This document shows positions 1-21,235 of a stretch of DNA of 64,000 bases, piece after piece. The stretch is from Anastatus disparis (lineage: Eukaryota; Arthropoda; Insecta; Hymenoptera; Eupelmidae). The notes beneath the pieces were generated by a model. The model made no database searches and was not told the origin of the DNA. It saw only the letters and a program-made list of their open reading frames with translations. The stretch is taken from positions 7,189,501-7,253,500 of the forward strand of contig JAFFSR010000136.1 in assembly GCA_017163975.1 (NCBI GenBank), in the 5' to 3' direction. The position numbers were made by a program, and so were the translations under genes. Within the stretch, counting starts at the first letter, position 1, and every line of letters starts with the position of its first letter.

Positions 1-1130
1 TCTTTGTCTCTTTTCTCTTTTTGCGACATAACGCCCTTTTCTGTCTGTAACATCCCTTTTTCCCCTCATCTCTCCTCTCCCTTCCTCCTTGTACTACTCG
101 AAGCTCAAAATTTAAGCTTTACTCCTAGCTTTCCACAAACTTCCTCTTCTCTTACTCTTCATCTCTGTGTAAGCGTATATATATGTCTATGTACGCAAGA
201 GAAGAGCATTTTTAAGGAAAATCCTTACCCACCCGCCAACACCCCCGTTGGTATTACCGCCCTTTTGCTCCTCCTCGTCTTTTACCAGACGTATAACGTT
301 ATATACCAGCCCTTTCTCCTCTTATTCCTTATGTACCTTATATACTTGTAGTCCTGCCCTCCGTTTCAGTTTTGCCTTGCAACTGCGCACACAGACCTCC
401 TACTTCTCAAGGCTTTTTTACCTTCTTCGTATTCTTCTTTTTTTTCCTTCCTTTTCTTTCCTCTTTCTCTTTTGCTTTTTCCTTCGTTTCTTACTTTCTT
501 CTTACTTTTTTTTTATTCTTTTTTCCTCTCCCGAACGACGTTCTCCATACCTCCTAACGGGACTTTATATTTTTTTCCTTTTTTTATGCCGTCTTATCCT
601 GGCGGCAAGGCTTTAAAATTTCCTTTTTTTTTACTTTTCGCTTTCTTTATTCATTTCGTCGTCGCGCCTTCTTTGTACCATTTTGCACGTTGTATGTGTG
701 TATACATCCCAGGTTTTTCTTTTTAAATTTCAGTTTTAGCTCTCCTTTTTTTTAACTGAGAAAATTGACCAAAAAAACCCTTTGCCTCGTTATTACATAA
801 GCCGTCGGCACGGCACTTTTCTTTGTGTACTCTCCTTTTTTTTAGTTCAGTAAACGAGTGCGTAAGCAAAGAGAGAGAGAGAGAAGAAATCGTGGTTGAT
901 TTAATACAAAAGCTCGTAAAGGTCAAGGGTAGGGGTTTGAATGTCTTTTAAACCTTCTCCCCCCTTCCCCAACTCCTCTTTCATCGTTTTCCCACCCTCA
1001 AGTTTATATCTCACTCCTTTTACTTACTCTTGTCGCAGACTGTGACGAGGGTAGTAAAATGTTTAGTTAGAGCATGAGCTTGCTTTTCCTGCAGGCGTTG
1101 AAAATGCTCGTTTTGTTGTTTTACAAAGGA
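1..1130. other. Pyrimidine-rich island
   Basis: The + strand is strongly T/C-rich from about 1 to 740, with a GAGAGA tract near 870-885. It is clearly less AT-rich than the DNA after 1140. The long open frames in it are products of the T/C bias (Phe/Leu/Ser runs) and match no family I know. Possible regulatory island. Confidence 0.35.
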
Positions 1131-2329
1131 GTTAATCTTTTTTTCTTTGATTTTATTTTTTCGTATACATGTATTTAAGAAATTCATCAATAATGCATTT
1201 AATATGTTCAGGGAATTTTTGCAAAAAATTTCCTTAACATATTAAATTTATTATTTTTATTGTTTATAATTTTTAAAGTTATGTTATTAGTTAAAAAATT
1301 ATTAGGAAAAAATTGAATTTCAAGACAATAATTAATAAAATCTTTAAAATCCAATAAATTTCAACAAAATAGTAATAATTTTCTGATATTAATTGCTATT
1401 AAATTTTCATCACATTATTCTACTAATATAGTTTCCTTTTATCACATTAATCTTACTTTGTGTTTATTTCCTTTTTTTTGCATAATTACAGGTTTACAAT
1501 GTGAGAAGAGATTATCGAATGCAAATCTTAAGATTATACGTACTTTATGCTTCCCTAGGTTACAAAAAACATTTATTCATCCCCTAGTTTAAAGGAAATA
1601 TGCAAGTCACATTTTATCGATCATGTATGATTATACAAGTGAAGTATTGTGTAATTTTTTTTTTTTTAAGTAGTTTTACGATAATAGAACATAATTTTAT
1701 TAACATATTATTACACGTATTTAATGTATAAAACATAAAATATTTACTTTGAATATGATTCAAGTTAAATAATTAATATTTTGCATTTAGAACGAAAAAA
1801 TATTTGTTTAAAACGTCCTTTTTCTATCGAACTATTTGTTTGAAAATATTGTTTTAGGCCATACATTTAATATTTAGAGATTTGAAAAATTGATATTTTG
1901 AATTCCAGTTAGAAAAATTTTATTTTTATTTTACTTCTATCAATATGAAAAGAAAGATTTGCTGAGTTCACAATACCGTAAGTGTTTGCTGTATTGTTTG
2001 CTGACGTCAGTAGAAAAATTTAATAAATAAGTTTGAAAGAAAATCAAATTTTGTCATATTCGCATATTAAATATTTATAAAAGTGAGAAAAACTGTCAGC
2101 CCAGTTTTCAAAAACTAAATTTTACGATATTTTTTATTTTTTAAATTGATTCCTCATTAATAATTTAAATTAAAAAAAGTCAAAAGTTATAAAATATAAC
2201 AAAATGAATTTTGTTATTTTGATTTTTTCGAGTCATTACATGCATGAAACATATAAGTTGAAACATTGATTACAAGAACTATATAACAATCAGCATAAAG
2301 TGCATAAATATTCGTAGCAATTAGCGCCT

Positions 2330-3135
2330 ACAAAGTCCAGTTGAATATAACGTACGTTATCCCGCATCCGTCATGCATTATTCACCCCTTTTCATCCAAA
2401 TATATATAGACGCATATACGTAGGTATAAAGCATATATAGCTAAACCTTTTCCTACAAGCATGCGTTAATAGAGGGATGTTAGGCAAATGAGTTCAACCA
2501 TATCGAGAACTCTATGTGTATAGCTATATGCACGATTATATAGATACATGTGTATATACATACAGACAAAAGTGTTGAGAGCATCACGAAAGAGAGACAA
2601 AAGGCAATCCTAGTTTATACAACTATATCTATTTATATATATTTATATATAGATATGCTGTAGGTGCATGTAAGTGTGTATGTGTGGGTATAATACGAAG
2701 GTTGAGGATCAAGAGGGTGAGTCCTTCAGGCGATTTTCACGGTCTTCGACCCCAGTGTTGGATGGGTTCAACAGTTTCTCTCTTGTGTACTAACACAGCA
2801 AGAATATAAAGGTGTGCACACGCAACGCGACACTATATACTGCACGAAGGCCGATCGATCTTTCTCTCTTTCTCTCTTTTCTCTCTTCGTAACGTAGTAG
2901 ACAGTCTGTACTTGTGTGTGCTTGCCTGGGGGTCCATGAGTTTGAATTTTCCCATGGTAACCGCCAAGCTAGCAAGCGATGAGTGTGCGTGCACAGAGAA
3001 GGATTTTCTTTTTTTTCCTCTTCTTTTCTTTTTTTTATTTCTGTTTTATTTTTTATTTTCTTTCTTTTCCGTTGGTTCTTGTGGTCTCTTCTTTCTTTGT
3101 TTGCTTGTATTAACGAGAGGACAGAGTTGAGGGGG
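2330..3135. other. CT/TATATA island
   Basis: Contains several TATATA runs (around 2400, 2630-2655), CG dinucleotides, a CT tract near 2858-2886 and a T/C tract at 3003-3070, between two very AT-rich flanks. No exon recognised. Possible regulatory island. Confidence 0.35.
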
Positions 3136-4244
3136 AGAAAAAAAAGAGTTGCGTAATGCTGGTTGTAGAATGAAATGGTATTTATGAGATCATATAGAGT
3201 TTTGATTAATGTTATAAAATGCGGGCTAAGTGCAATTGAGGTTTTTATTTAAAGGGATGATTTTTTTATTTATCGTTTTTCTTTTTTCTAATTGAGATAT
3301 ATCGATTCGTTTGTGTTTCGAGATTGAAGCCAATTTTCTGTAAGGAAAGAGTCATTTTGCTTCGTTGCGGAAGAAAATTTCTTTTCATTTTTCTCACTTT
3401 TATTTCGAGTTGGGTCAATCGTTTATTTTATTTTCAATGTTTTTCTTTCATTCCTGCTGTAAGCTCGAGATGAAAATTCTTAAACGAAAATCGTTATCGA
3501 AATAAACGTTTATGGGTGTATCGGAAAATTTTATGAAATTTATTTTCTCTTCGTAATTACGATATACATGTTTTTCAATAATATAAATAAAATTATAATA
3601 ATTATATAGAATGTAATAAATAATATTGTTGTAATATTTATTTTCAACATTAAATGAAAATGGTACTTTAATTTTTACAATTATCAGGTAAACAATCGAG
3701 ATTAAATATACTTTTCATTTAATATATAAATAAAATTAATTTATTACATAAATGAAAAGTAATTCTGGAGCCACAACCAAAATAAATTAATTGACAAAAA
3801 ATAAAAGTAGTTCTATGGTGGCAATTAAAACATTTGCCAGCTTATGAAATGAACAAAAGAGCTTAAATTATGATAAAAATATTATAAAAAAATTTTTTTC
3901 AATTATATTCAAAAGACTTTATTATACAGGATAAATTAATATATACATAAATAAAAAAACGTCTACTGATTATAAATGAATGAAATTAAAATATTTATTT
4001 TTCTTAAATGTTAGTTTTTTAAGTATTTTTTGTTGTATGCCAGCTTATGTGCAGCTAGCTATATTTACCTCTACGGGATTGCATATGTAATTAAAATAAA
4101 ATAAAAAATTTAATTGTAACAAAAAAAGTTTAGTTGAAAATATTAAAAAAATTAGAATAATTAGATCCTTTAATCCATTTTCACTTACAACAAACTCAAA
4201 GTACTCAAAGAAAATATATTAAAAAGACAAAAAAAGGCAGAAAA

Positions 4245-4775
4245 AGAGACTCTTTAGCTCGATTCTTTATCCGCAAAAAGGGAGTATAAAGTGTACGTTA
4301 CATAAGCGAAAGAAGGAAAGAAAGAAAAAAAAACGAAGGAGAAGAAGAAGAAAAAGTAAGAGAGAAAGAGAAAGAAGTTGATGCACGGGGCCAGAGACCT
4401 TTGGCGCATAGTAGTGTTATAAGAGGAGGAGCAGCTCTCTGTGTGTTGTAAGAGGATACGCCCTCGACTCTCTGTCTGGGCCTCTATATACACATATACA
4501 TACAATTTCTCTCTCGCTCGCTCTCTTTCTCTTCCTACACTCGCGTTCGTTACTGCTGCTTGTACACACATACACCCAGACTTACACAAGAACACATCCA
4601 CACACACACAGACTTACGCACGCACATGTATCTACGCAATTCCGATCGCGTACGTTTCCTGCATCGAGCGAGGTTTACTATATACTGCGCGACTAGAATT
4701 ATCCGATATGTCCTGTGTAGCCCGTCACCGGATGCCAATGTTCGATTTCCATTTTCGCAAAGCTCTGTTTTTTTT
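4245..4775. other. GA, CT and CA-rich island
   Basis: A purine tract (about 4303-4378) is followed by a CT tract (4507-4535) and a CA-rich stretch (4561-4612), with many CG dinucleotides up to 4745. The open frames on both strands are low-complexity and overlap one another. No gene supported. Confidence 0.35.
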
Positions 4776-5639
4776 CTTCTCTTACTTTTATTTTTAAGAA
4801 TTATTTTTGTGCTAACAAGTATAAGCTTTATGTTGAATTAAATTTTGCAAATTTATTGTTAGGTTGTAAAAAGATATTAAAAATTATTAGACAAAAATGA
4901 AAAATAAATTTCAAACTACGAAACTGGACATTTATTCTATTATAATGCTCATTTTGGCAGCAAATTAATATTATATTTGATGAAAGTATTCCAATTTTCA
5001 GGAAGATTATATTTACAGAAGAAATAATTTAAACGATAATAAATAGAAAAGAATTGAATTTCAGTTTATTTTTTATGGTAAAAATAATATTATAATCAAT
5101 TATTATAGAGATTATAATTATTAAATTAAAAAATAAATAAAGATGAAAAACAGCCTCATTTATTTTACTTCACGATACTTATAATTAATTATTTCATTGA
5201 AAAACTACAAAAAAAATTCTAACAATTATTATATTATTATAAAGTAAAGAATTAAAAAGAAAATAAATGTAAACAGAAATAAAAAAAATTAAGGTGTTTT
5301 TTTCAATAATATGATATTTTATTACCTATATTTATCGATATACAGACGAAGAAATAGCGTAGAAACTGTATACTTTTTATTGAAATCGCTGAAATAATAT
5401 AAAAAAAATTGTATGCTTTCGACTTACCATACTTAGACATTAACTACTTAAAGTAGATTTTATCAAGATCGGTAAGACATTAAATTGAAGTTATTTAAAA
5501 TTAAACGTTTTTTCTCTTTATCTACTAATATCCATTTTTAATTGAAATGTATAGGTAAGTATCTTCAAATAAAAACAAAATAATTTATCATAAGATTATC
5601 CATCCAAACCAAAAAACCAATTTGCATTTTCCGCATATC

Positions 5640-6480
5640 ATCATTATAATCAAGACTCATAAAAAGCACTTAAACATCCCCCTCCGAGAAAACGAGCTCC
5701 CAAATAAGCTGTAAAAAGTCAAGCTTAAAGAGAAAGAAACCAAAGACGTAGAAAAAAAAGAAGAAAAAGGAAAAACAAATTATCTGCTCATTCTATAAGT
5801 ACGCAAGAATATTAGTTTCGAAGTATAGAAGAAGCGCAATGCCTATATAAGCTTTTCTTTCGCGCGTAAGAAATTATCAACTTGTCTCAGGCGTATACGG
5901 TTTCTCTCTCTCTCTCTTTCTCTTTCATCTCTTCAAAGTGAAAGAGTCATTTGAAATTCCGGAAGAACTAGAAGAAGAAGAAGAAGAAGAAGAAGAAAAT
6001 CTACGTCACTATCTCCTCTTTTACGCGACAGATTCAGAAGAAGTAAAACTTTCTCTCTCTCTCTTTTTGAAGGTATATAAAGTTTTAGGAGAGACGCGTT
6101 GAAGAAAGAAAGGAAAAAAAGTAAAGTAAAAAGAAGAAGGAGACAAGGGGAAGTTGTGCAGTAATAGTAGGAGAAGGCGTCGTCATTCCCCCGGGAATCC
6201 TTTTTGCCTAGACCCGGAGGCATATACCCCCGACCTCAAGTTTTCAGGGACGCCCGCAGAGTAGCTTCTACTATTACGTATATACATATATTGCTAAATA
6301 AAGAAAAAATGCATCTTTAGGATTTTATATATCGAAGAAAAAGAAAAGAAATAATGAGGAAGAACATTTTAAAGAATCATAGAAAATATAGACTAATAAG
6401 TCCTATGGGTATATAGGAAGGGAGAAAGAAGAGAATTAAATGAACGGCGATGAGATTTGAGGTGGTTACCCTCTTATATA
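5640..6480. other. GA/CT island with GAA repeat
   Basis: Holds CT tracts near 5899-5925 and 6052-6066, a GAA triplet repeat at about 5968-5997, and CG-containing unique sequence up to 6260. Composition returns to AT-rich after 6480. No exon recognised. Confidence 0.35.
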
Positions 6481-6829
6481 CAATCTGGCGCAAAAGTTTA
6501 TTTTCATTAGAATTAAAAGTTTATTTCCTGATTTTCTGATTTAGATTTTTAAATGATTTACATGAATTCTTTTAATAGAATAAACATGTGGGTTTTGAAA
6601 AAATGTTAAAAATTGTGTGAAAATTAGAAAAATAAAATAAAATTTGTAATGATTTTTTGGGATATTATGGATACCGTTTGATTAGAATCATATTGAATTC
6701 GTTTATTAATTCAAAGATAACTTTAAGAGATTTTAAAAATAAATGTTAATTATTTCCTATAATAATGAAAATTAATTAATCTCAATGTAGGTTACTTGTT
6801 AAAAATTGAACCATCTCGGTAAAGTTCAC

Positions 6830-8110
6830 TTGAACCTCTTTTGGGGATCGATCGTCCTCAAAATTTCAAGACATACATATACAAAACCCTCATCAAAACA
6901 GAGTTAAAATTTCAAGTCCCCTTATGTATATGTATATATATCTAACGTAGACACTAATACATAAATCCGTGCGCAAAAAAAGCCCTCATTTTTCAAACAA
7001 ACTGCGACTATGACGACGACGACTACGACGACGAGTACGAGTACGAGTACGAGGAGTACGTCGACGTCGAGTCGCGGTGGCGCGCGCAGCTTTTGTACGT
7101 GTGTGGACGGTGGGTGGAGAAATAATAACGACCCCGTCGCAGTGCGCTGGCTGCTGCTCTGCTGCTGCTGCTGTTGCTGCTGAAAGTTCATTGACCTAAC
7201 TCGTCGACGTTATACCTATACTACATATATAATACCTACCCCCGTCAGTATAAAGGGGAAAAGCCAATCCTCCTCTTTCTCGCTCTCTATCTAACTAAAG
7301 CCCTGGCGCAATGGTTACCACCACCGTCTCTCTAACATTGACTATACGTATATACAGAGTTATATCCTGTGAAGCTTTTTCAGAGAGAAGTGTATGTAGG
7401 GGAAGGTAATGTCGGGTAACGGTGGTAGTAATGGGTGGTGGAAGTTTGGTGGCAGTGGTAAAGGCGTCTAGCCAGGGTCGGGGTCGTTGAACGTCGATAA
7501 AGATTTTGACTCGACAATGCCGCAGGAAGAGGCTTTTGCCTTGCTTGCTGCTGCTGCTGCTGCCGCTGCTACTACTGCTACTGCTACTACTGCTGCTGCA
7601 GCCAAATACGAATTTTTCACGCTTTTATTCCAGACCTCATATACTTTCTCTCTCTCTCTTTCTCTTTCTTTTTTTTCCTCTCTTCCATTTCCGTTTGCAA
7701 CTTTTTTCTCAAGAGAAAAAGAGAGAGAGAGAGAGAGAAAAGCTTTTCTGATTTTTCTTCTTTTTTTTTATATTATACGTTATAGTTCTTCCTTTATCGT
7801 GCAAGCCTATTCGTTTGTCTTCGAAAAGCTATATTGTCAAGCTCGATGTGACTTCTCTTTTCTTTTTAAGCAATCTCTCCTGAGCTTTTTTGTGTTCTCT
7901 TTTTTTATAAGGATTAGACCAAGAGTGGCGTATACTGATTTTTATCGATGCAAGTCGAGCTTCAGCGTGAAAATAGAAATTCTTTTCTTTTTTTTTGTTA
8001 TGGGTAAAAGAATGCTATAGAAATATATATAATAGTCGAGACTTTCTTTGAATGGTACCATTGTACTTTTCTTTTTTTTTGTAGATGGTTCTGCTTGGCT
8101 TTTAAGGGAG
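6830..8110. other. Largest island, with three triplet repeats
   Basis: The least AT-rich block of the left third. It carries GAC/GAG-type triplets (about 7013-7066), CTG/CAG triplets (about 7150-7183) and a second CTG/ACT run (about 7545-7601), plus CT (7641-7668) and GA (7717-7740) tracts. Reading through the triplets gives poly-Gln on the minus strand and poly-Ala/Thr on the plus strand. Neither is joined to recognisable coding sequence. It could be a promoter or an untranslated first exon of an unseen transcript. That is a guess. Confidence 0.35.
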
Positions 8111-9529
8111 ATTTGTAAGCACGGAAAACGGTTTTTCCAATTGGTTACATTAATTGTTCTAGAGAAAAAAAAACGTCAGAACTATTGGTTGAATTGTATA
8201 AGTTGGATATAAAAGGAAATCACAACAAAGTAAGTTCGATTGATTTTTATACGGATTAAACGTTGACCGATGCTGAGATTTCGGATGTCTTTTTTGCACT
8301 TTTGAAAGGCTAAAATATAAAAACAATGCACAGTATCGTCAAAATAAAAATAGTATTAATAATAATGTTCTTATTTTACAATTTAAAAGAAAAAGTTTAT
8401 AAATACTTTTTAAGTCATTTTAAAAATATTAATCAATCATTTAAAAATTTTATTGCATTTATACATACAAATTTTTTATTTAAAAATAATTTTCGAGTGT
8501 AAATTATACTCATACTTTTCCAAAAGATTAAATCAAAAAAGAAAAATTTATTCGTGCTGAAACGAAACTTCTGGATCCTTATCTTTTTGAGTTTGCTAAA
8601 AATAAACATTAACGAATTTGAAAAATTTTTTTTAAAAGGAATCCCAACCAGGCTACAATGACGTTCGATATAGCATGACGCAATACGCTGACGTGTTAGT
8701 TAAATTCTACTCGTTCCACCATTAAAATTAATTCCGTGCAATAATTCGACGTTTATCAATGAATATTTAAAATAACAAATTAATATACGTATATTATATA
8801 TTTGCAATTAATGCCAATCATTTGTGATATTTATATCGTAAAATCGGATAAAATATCATTCTGTTTTTACAGTTTTATTAAATTATTAAAAGCAGAGAAT
8901 TTCATTGAAACTGGATCAATTTTATTAAGATGAACTAATAACACCGTTTTATACATGACTTGTGACGTATTGGCTTTTTTTATTTAAAGGTTCATAAATT
9001 TTTGAACATTTGTTATTTCTGAATCTCGTAAAGTAAAATGATAATAACCGTTTTCTGTTCTTAAAATATTGCCACGCTAATGAATGATTGAACTATTTAT
9101 TTATAGTATAATAAATTTTGAATTCATGTTTTATAAGTGAAATATCAATGAAAGCTTTTTTTATCTTATTAATAAATATTTTCACTGATTCGTGAATACA
9201 TTAGAAAGAAAACTTTCGTAAATTATACTGAATTTTTAGGATAAATTTTATTTATGAGGTATTCAGTGTATATTTTTCTAATAGATAAAATAAATTAATT
9301 AAGAAGATATATAATTTTTATTACAATTTATGTAATAAAAATATTTATTCTTTCATAAAACGAAAAAAAATATGATTTTTATTATTTAACAACATTACTA
9401 AAATGGAAAAATAAAATTAATTTTCTAATTTTATAATTTCTCACTTTTTTAAATAACATTCAACTAAATAACAATTTCTTAATCTCTCAAATCAACTCAA
9501 AGGTTCAGTTCACCCCCTCAAAAAAAAGG

Positions 9530-10190
9530 AAAAAAAAATTATCAATCACGCCCGTATAAACTTCCACACACAACGTATCAGCTCCTTTCATCATAAACAA
9601 TAAAGTTGCGTATTTAAGATCGCCGTCTGCAAAAGTGGAATGTTAATGAAGGCAAAATTCTCTTTTCTCTCTCTCTCTTTAGCTTTTTTAGTCTTTCATA
9701 TATACATATAAGTTTATATAAAAATTCACAAATCGCAATTGCGAGCCATCATTACTTGCTTCCTTCTTTTTTTGCCCGCATATCTGTTCTTTATACATGT
9801 ACACAGTGTATCGACCTCCTGTCCGGGCAGTATAAGAGCGCGCGAATAGCGGCACGTCATTTTACAGTCTAAAAAAAAAGAGGCTTCTATGTATATGTAG
9901 CTTGAAGGCAAAGTCAAACACATTACACATACATGTATAAGCATATCTTTACTCTTGTAATGGATTAAACGATGGTATTAATGCCATTCAAAATGGACTT
10001 TGCCAACGACACTTGTATTATACGCGTGCTTATATACGTATATACAAGAGAGAAAGAGAACGACTTGGTTGTAGGCTTGAACAACTAACTTGGTTGTAAG
10101 TGATTGTACTGCTCTCGTAATTACATTTGAGAAAGGGCTTCCGAATAATATATTCACTTGGAGCTTAAGCAAACTGCAATATACAAGTGA
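9530..10190. other. CG-containing island with CT tract
   Basis: CT tract at about 9660-9680, ACATATA-type runs near 9700, and unique CG-containing sequence to about 10100, between AT-rich flanks. No exon supported. Confidence 0.3.
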
Positions 10191-10694
10191 AATTTATAAG
10201 CTTTAAGATATTTTTTCCTCATTTAGTTTTGTAGATAAGATTGCAATACTATTTCGATAATTTGCAAAATTTTAGTTAAATATTTTTAATATTATATGAA
10301 TTCATTCATAAGTTTTGCAACTTATTGCATTATGCATTTTTTAAAGTGTATCTTTAATACATTGTATAGTTATATATTTGTAATTTAAGTAGTACTTTAA
10401 ATTCACAGCCAATTATACAAAAAAGTTTTTTTTAATATATTCACTGTAAATTTCTATTCAAATATTATTACAAATTATATATTATTATACTGATGAGCAT
10501 AAGTATTTAATAAAAAATTATTGTGCAATTATTTTTTATCTTACAATTGTCTATGGCAATGTAAAATTTTTAAAGCAACAAATTTCAAAAGCTCATTTGT
10601 AATACCTATTAAAATTAATAACGTGCACTGTAATGCACTCCAAAAAATGAAACTTTTTATACAAAATTACACTAGCTTTAAAGCCTCATTTACC

Positions 10695-11080
10695 TTACAA
10701 TAAAATTTCCGAGAAACGTTTTTCTCGTGATCTCAATCTTACTAAAAATCTTCCCTTCTTTTTAGCTGGTAATTTATTTTTTTTTATATATATATAAATA
10801 TACATGCACGTAAAAATAAAGGAGTGAAATTTCACGCGAATGTACGGCATTGCTAAAGCGATTGAAATCGGTATACTAACGTATATTATTCTCTTTCCTT
10901 CTCTTTCTCGATCTTCAATACTTACGTACACGTACATACACGTAGACACGTGTGCATGTACACATATAAATTTAATCTTAAAACTTCCGATATTGGCTGA
11001 AACCTTTGGGGCATATAGCATGAATGGAAGTTCTAAAGCTTTATCTTATACTCACCGTCTTTAAGACGATGCGAAATGAA
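10695..11080. other. Small TATATA/ACGTA island
   Basis: A TATATA run near 10784-10800 and several ACGTA words (around 10925-10950) in less AT-rich sequence. Overlapping low-complexity frames on both strands are not convincing genes. Confidence 0.3.
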
Positions 11081-12245
11081 GCTCACGTAATCGCTAATCA
11101 GATAGTTTGTTTCTGAGTACAGGAAACTTGTGAGACAGAAAAAAATGATGCTTTTGAGATAGAAATAGAATTAAATGTTGACAGAAGATTGATTGATCTA
11201 AGAAAGATTAATAGTTTCATTCTATTTATGTTGTTTAACTTGGAAATATTAACTTAAAGATGATTGAATCTATATTAACTTCTTAAATATTTGGTAATGC
11301 GATTAATTTTTTTTTTAGTTCACGTGATTCTAAATATTAAATATACTTAAGTAAGTTCGTTTTTTTCAATTATAATACATTTAAAAATCTGAGATTGTAT
11401 GTAATGAGTTGTTTAACTTTTAAATTTAATTTTTTTGAAAAAATTAATTTAAATATATACATGATATATATGTGAAATTTGTATACACTATTTGTATATA
11501 ATGTTTGTATTAAACTTGCTGATACACAGCTTCATGATTGATGATCTATTTTAAGTTAATTAGTCATGGAATTCCAATAGACTGAATGTATTACATTACA
11601 CAAGTGATTCATTATAAATCTAAACCTAAATTTTTAATTTAAATATTGATAACCAAATATTTATGAATTTTTGAAATATTGACGTCTTAGTCATTCTTTA
11701 ATCAAAAGATACAAAGTTACATTATCTATTTTGAACAGATGTCTAATGTGCTTGGAATTTTAAAAAGAGAAAAAATCATCTCGATATTTTACTTTTTTCT
11801 ATTCCTAAAGTTGAGATTTAAACTTGAAGAGATTACATCATTCCATTATTTTTTAAATTACTTCTTGGGAAAAACAAGCGAAGAAAAAGAACAAAAAAAA
11901 AATTTAATCAGAACAATACAGATTCTGTGATAAAATCAAAGATAATCTGGCAATTTGTTTTAATTTTAAAACTGAAAGCATAATTCATTTGTTTATGAAA
12001 CTGAGTAATTCCCCAAGTAATTAAGATATTCTATATAATTTCGCAATGAAGATTATTTGAAATTTTATTTTTAATTTAAAAAACACGTAGATTTTAAAAT
12101 TTTATATACAGATTAACAGAGACTAATCACTGTACTTTAATGCTATGGCTAGTTTAAATATTACTTAAATGAATTGAAAATAAAAATCAGCATAAGCATA
12201 CATATATAAACAAACAATAATTTTTAAAATTTTATTAAAATTCTA

Positions 12246-16762
<4,517 letters not shown>

Positions 16763-18265
16763 GTTTACTGTGCTACCTTTGTCGACAATGAATACTTAGA
16801 ACTATCATTATAAGATTATTTTCTTTGAAATTCTTGATTTTACACATTTATGTCAAAATAATTGACTAAATACTGACATATCTTTTACTAAACTATACCA
16901 CATGAGCTTGGGATAGGGTCGTTGACAAAATATGAAGCTTTGTATGTCAAGCATTAAAAATCAACAGTGCTGCCACCTTATAAAAGTACACAGATGCTTT
17001 AATTTTGTACCGCTACGCGCTATCCGCCTGCTACATACAACATAAGATAAAATAGAAAAAAAATAATGGAATATATGAGAGAGAGAGAAAACAAATAAAA
17101 TTTAAATTATCTTTTTTGACAAAGCCAACAACGATCTGTAAAAGGCATTTTAACACCTCGGATTCGACGCGAATATTTAAAAGTGAATTAATACGTATTC
17201 AGAAATAAACATAATCATTTTATATTTTTATTTAATTTTCAATCAGACAAATTAATTTTTAAAAGTTGTTTTTTGCGATGATAGATATCCGATTGATTTT
17301 TGGTCTATTAATTTTTTATATTTCTCTTAGGACCTTTTCGATATTTTCCGCTCATATTTCACCGCGTTTATTGTTCCTGTAATAAACTTTAAAATAGCAG
17401 TGCTTTAATATATTAAAATTTTCTTACAATTTCTATTTTTTATCGTGAACCTTAAATATTTTGATCTTAAAAATTATTTAAATGTTTTCTGTATATATTA
17501 TTTCAAAAATTATTTTAAGGAAGATATCCTTTGTTGTTTTCAAAATGAGCTATTGTGCATGTTCTTGATGAATTTCGATTTTTTCATTAAAAACGTTTTG
17601 TACTCTTGATACTTTCTTGTTTTTATCTTTTTTCTTCTATTCAAATAACGATTTTGTTTTTAATTTTATATGAGCTATTTTATTAAATTTAAACTGATAG
17701 TTATTTACATTGTTTATCTCACTACTTTATTGTATTTAAATGTCAGTAGAAATTTACTAGAGTTATTACAAGCATACCGCATCCAGAATACCACAATGAA
17801 TATACCTCACCATGTAACAACTCTAAAAGTATATACATATTTTGATACAATTTGAAATAAATGAAAATAATGTTCATAATAATTTTCAATAGTAATAATG
17901 TTTAAAAATAATATTTATTTTAAAATCTTCATTTTTGTTTCAATATGTTACAAGTATAAAAATATCTCATTGCCAAATAATATTGCACACTAATAATACA
18001 TTTAAATATGTATATAAACACTATACAATAATTTAAAATAAAATCTGTTTCTATCAATATAATTGCCAGAATTCATATAAACTGTATGAATTCCGTATAC
18101 ATTTCTTTTACTTTGGCTTGACTTTGGTAACTGTAAACCACCAATGGAATTGATAACTAAATATTTCCTTATAACATTTAACAACTTTTAAAATAATATA
18201 CAATCAATAATGATTATTAAATAAAACAATAGATTATAAGATTTTGTAAGTCGATTTGACCACTG
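16763..18265. other. Spacer between Kat7 start and Gale stop
   Basis: About 1.5 kb. The part next to the Kat7 ATG (to about 17040) is less AT-rich and has CG words near 17010-17035, so it likely holds the Kat7 promoter and 5' UTR. From 17050 to 18265 the DNA is AT-rich and would include the Gale 3' UTR (minus strand). A short GAGAGA tract is at about 17078-17089. No further gene seen; the small open frames here are not conserved-looking. Confidence 0.5.
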
Positions 18266-20900
<2,635 letters not shown>

Positions 20901-21109
20901 TATGCACTTCAATTGAATATTATTGATCAGTTTCAGTTTATGATTTATTGAAACTTTATACTCAAACATATTTTTATAAAATCATTTGATATATAAATAG
21001 ATTATTTACTCAAGTTTCATTTGAAAATTTATTGGTAAAAAGATTAAGTATTAATTTTTTTTAATGTAGAAATTTTTATAGTTTTTTTCTCTTTTTATTA
21101 AACATTCCG

Positions 21110-21235
21110 CCGTTTTATGTGACATCATATATCGAATCGAAAAATTCGCCATTTGCAAATCAAATCGAACTATCGCTGCAGACAGACTTCGAGGTTATTT
21201 AAAAACTGTAACTATATGACAGGTAAACATACAAA
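21110..21235 (+). other. Possible first exon of a divergent noncoding transcript
   Basis: A less AT-rich patch about 0.4 kb upstream of the Gale promoter ends in ACAG/GTAAAC (donor near 21220). An acceptor (TTTCACAG) is at about 21860-21869, just before the unusual block at 21870-22190. Together these would make a plus-strand transcript running away from Gale. There is no long open frame. Speculative. Confidence 0.2.

Noticed and set aside
248..726. Overlapping plus-strand frames of 61-122 codons
   Set aside because: They translate to Phe/Leu/Ser runs from a T/C-rich tract in several registers at once, which is a composition effect.
6922..7191. Minus-strand poly-Gln frame of 89 codons
   Set aside because: The Gln run comes from a CTG/CAG repeat and the rest is repeat-derived Val/Leu. 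No domain, splice structure or homology supports a gene.
7487..8020. Plus-strand frame of 177 codons with an Ala/Thr run
   Set aside because: Made of a triplet repeat and T/C tracts; a second long frame overlaps it. No recognisable domain.
18002..18184. Minus-strand 60-codon frame downstream of Gale
   Set aside because: Falls in the likely Gale 3' UTR, AT-rich, no signal or domain seen.
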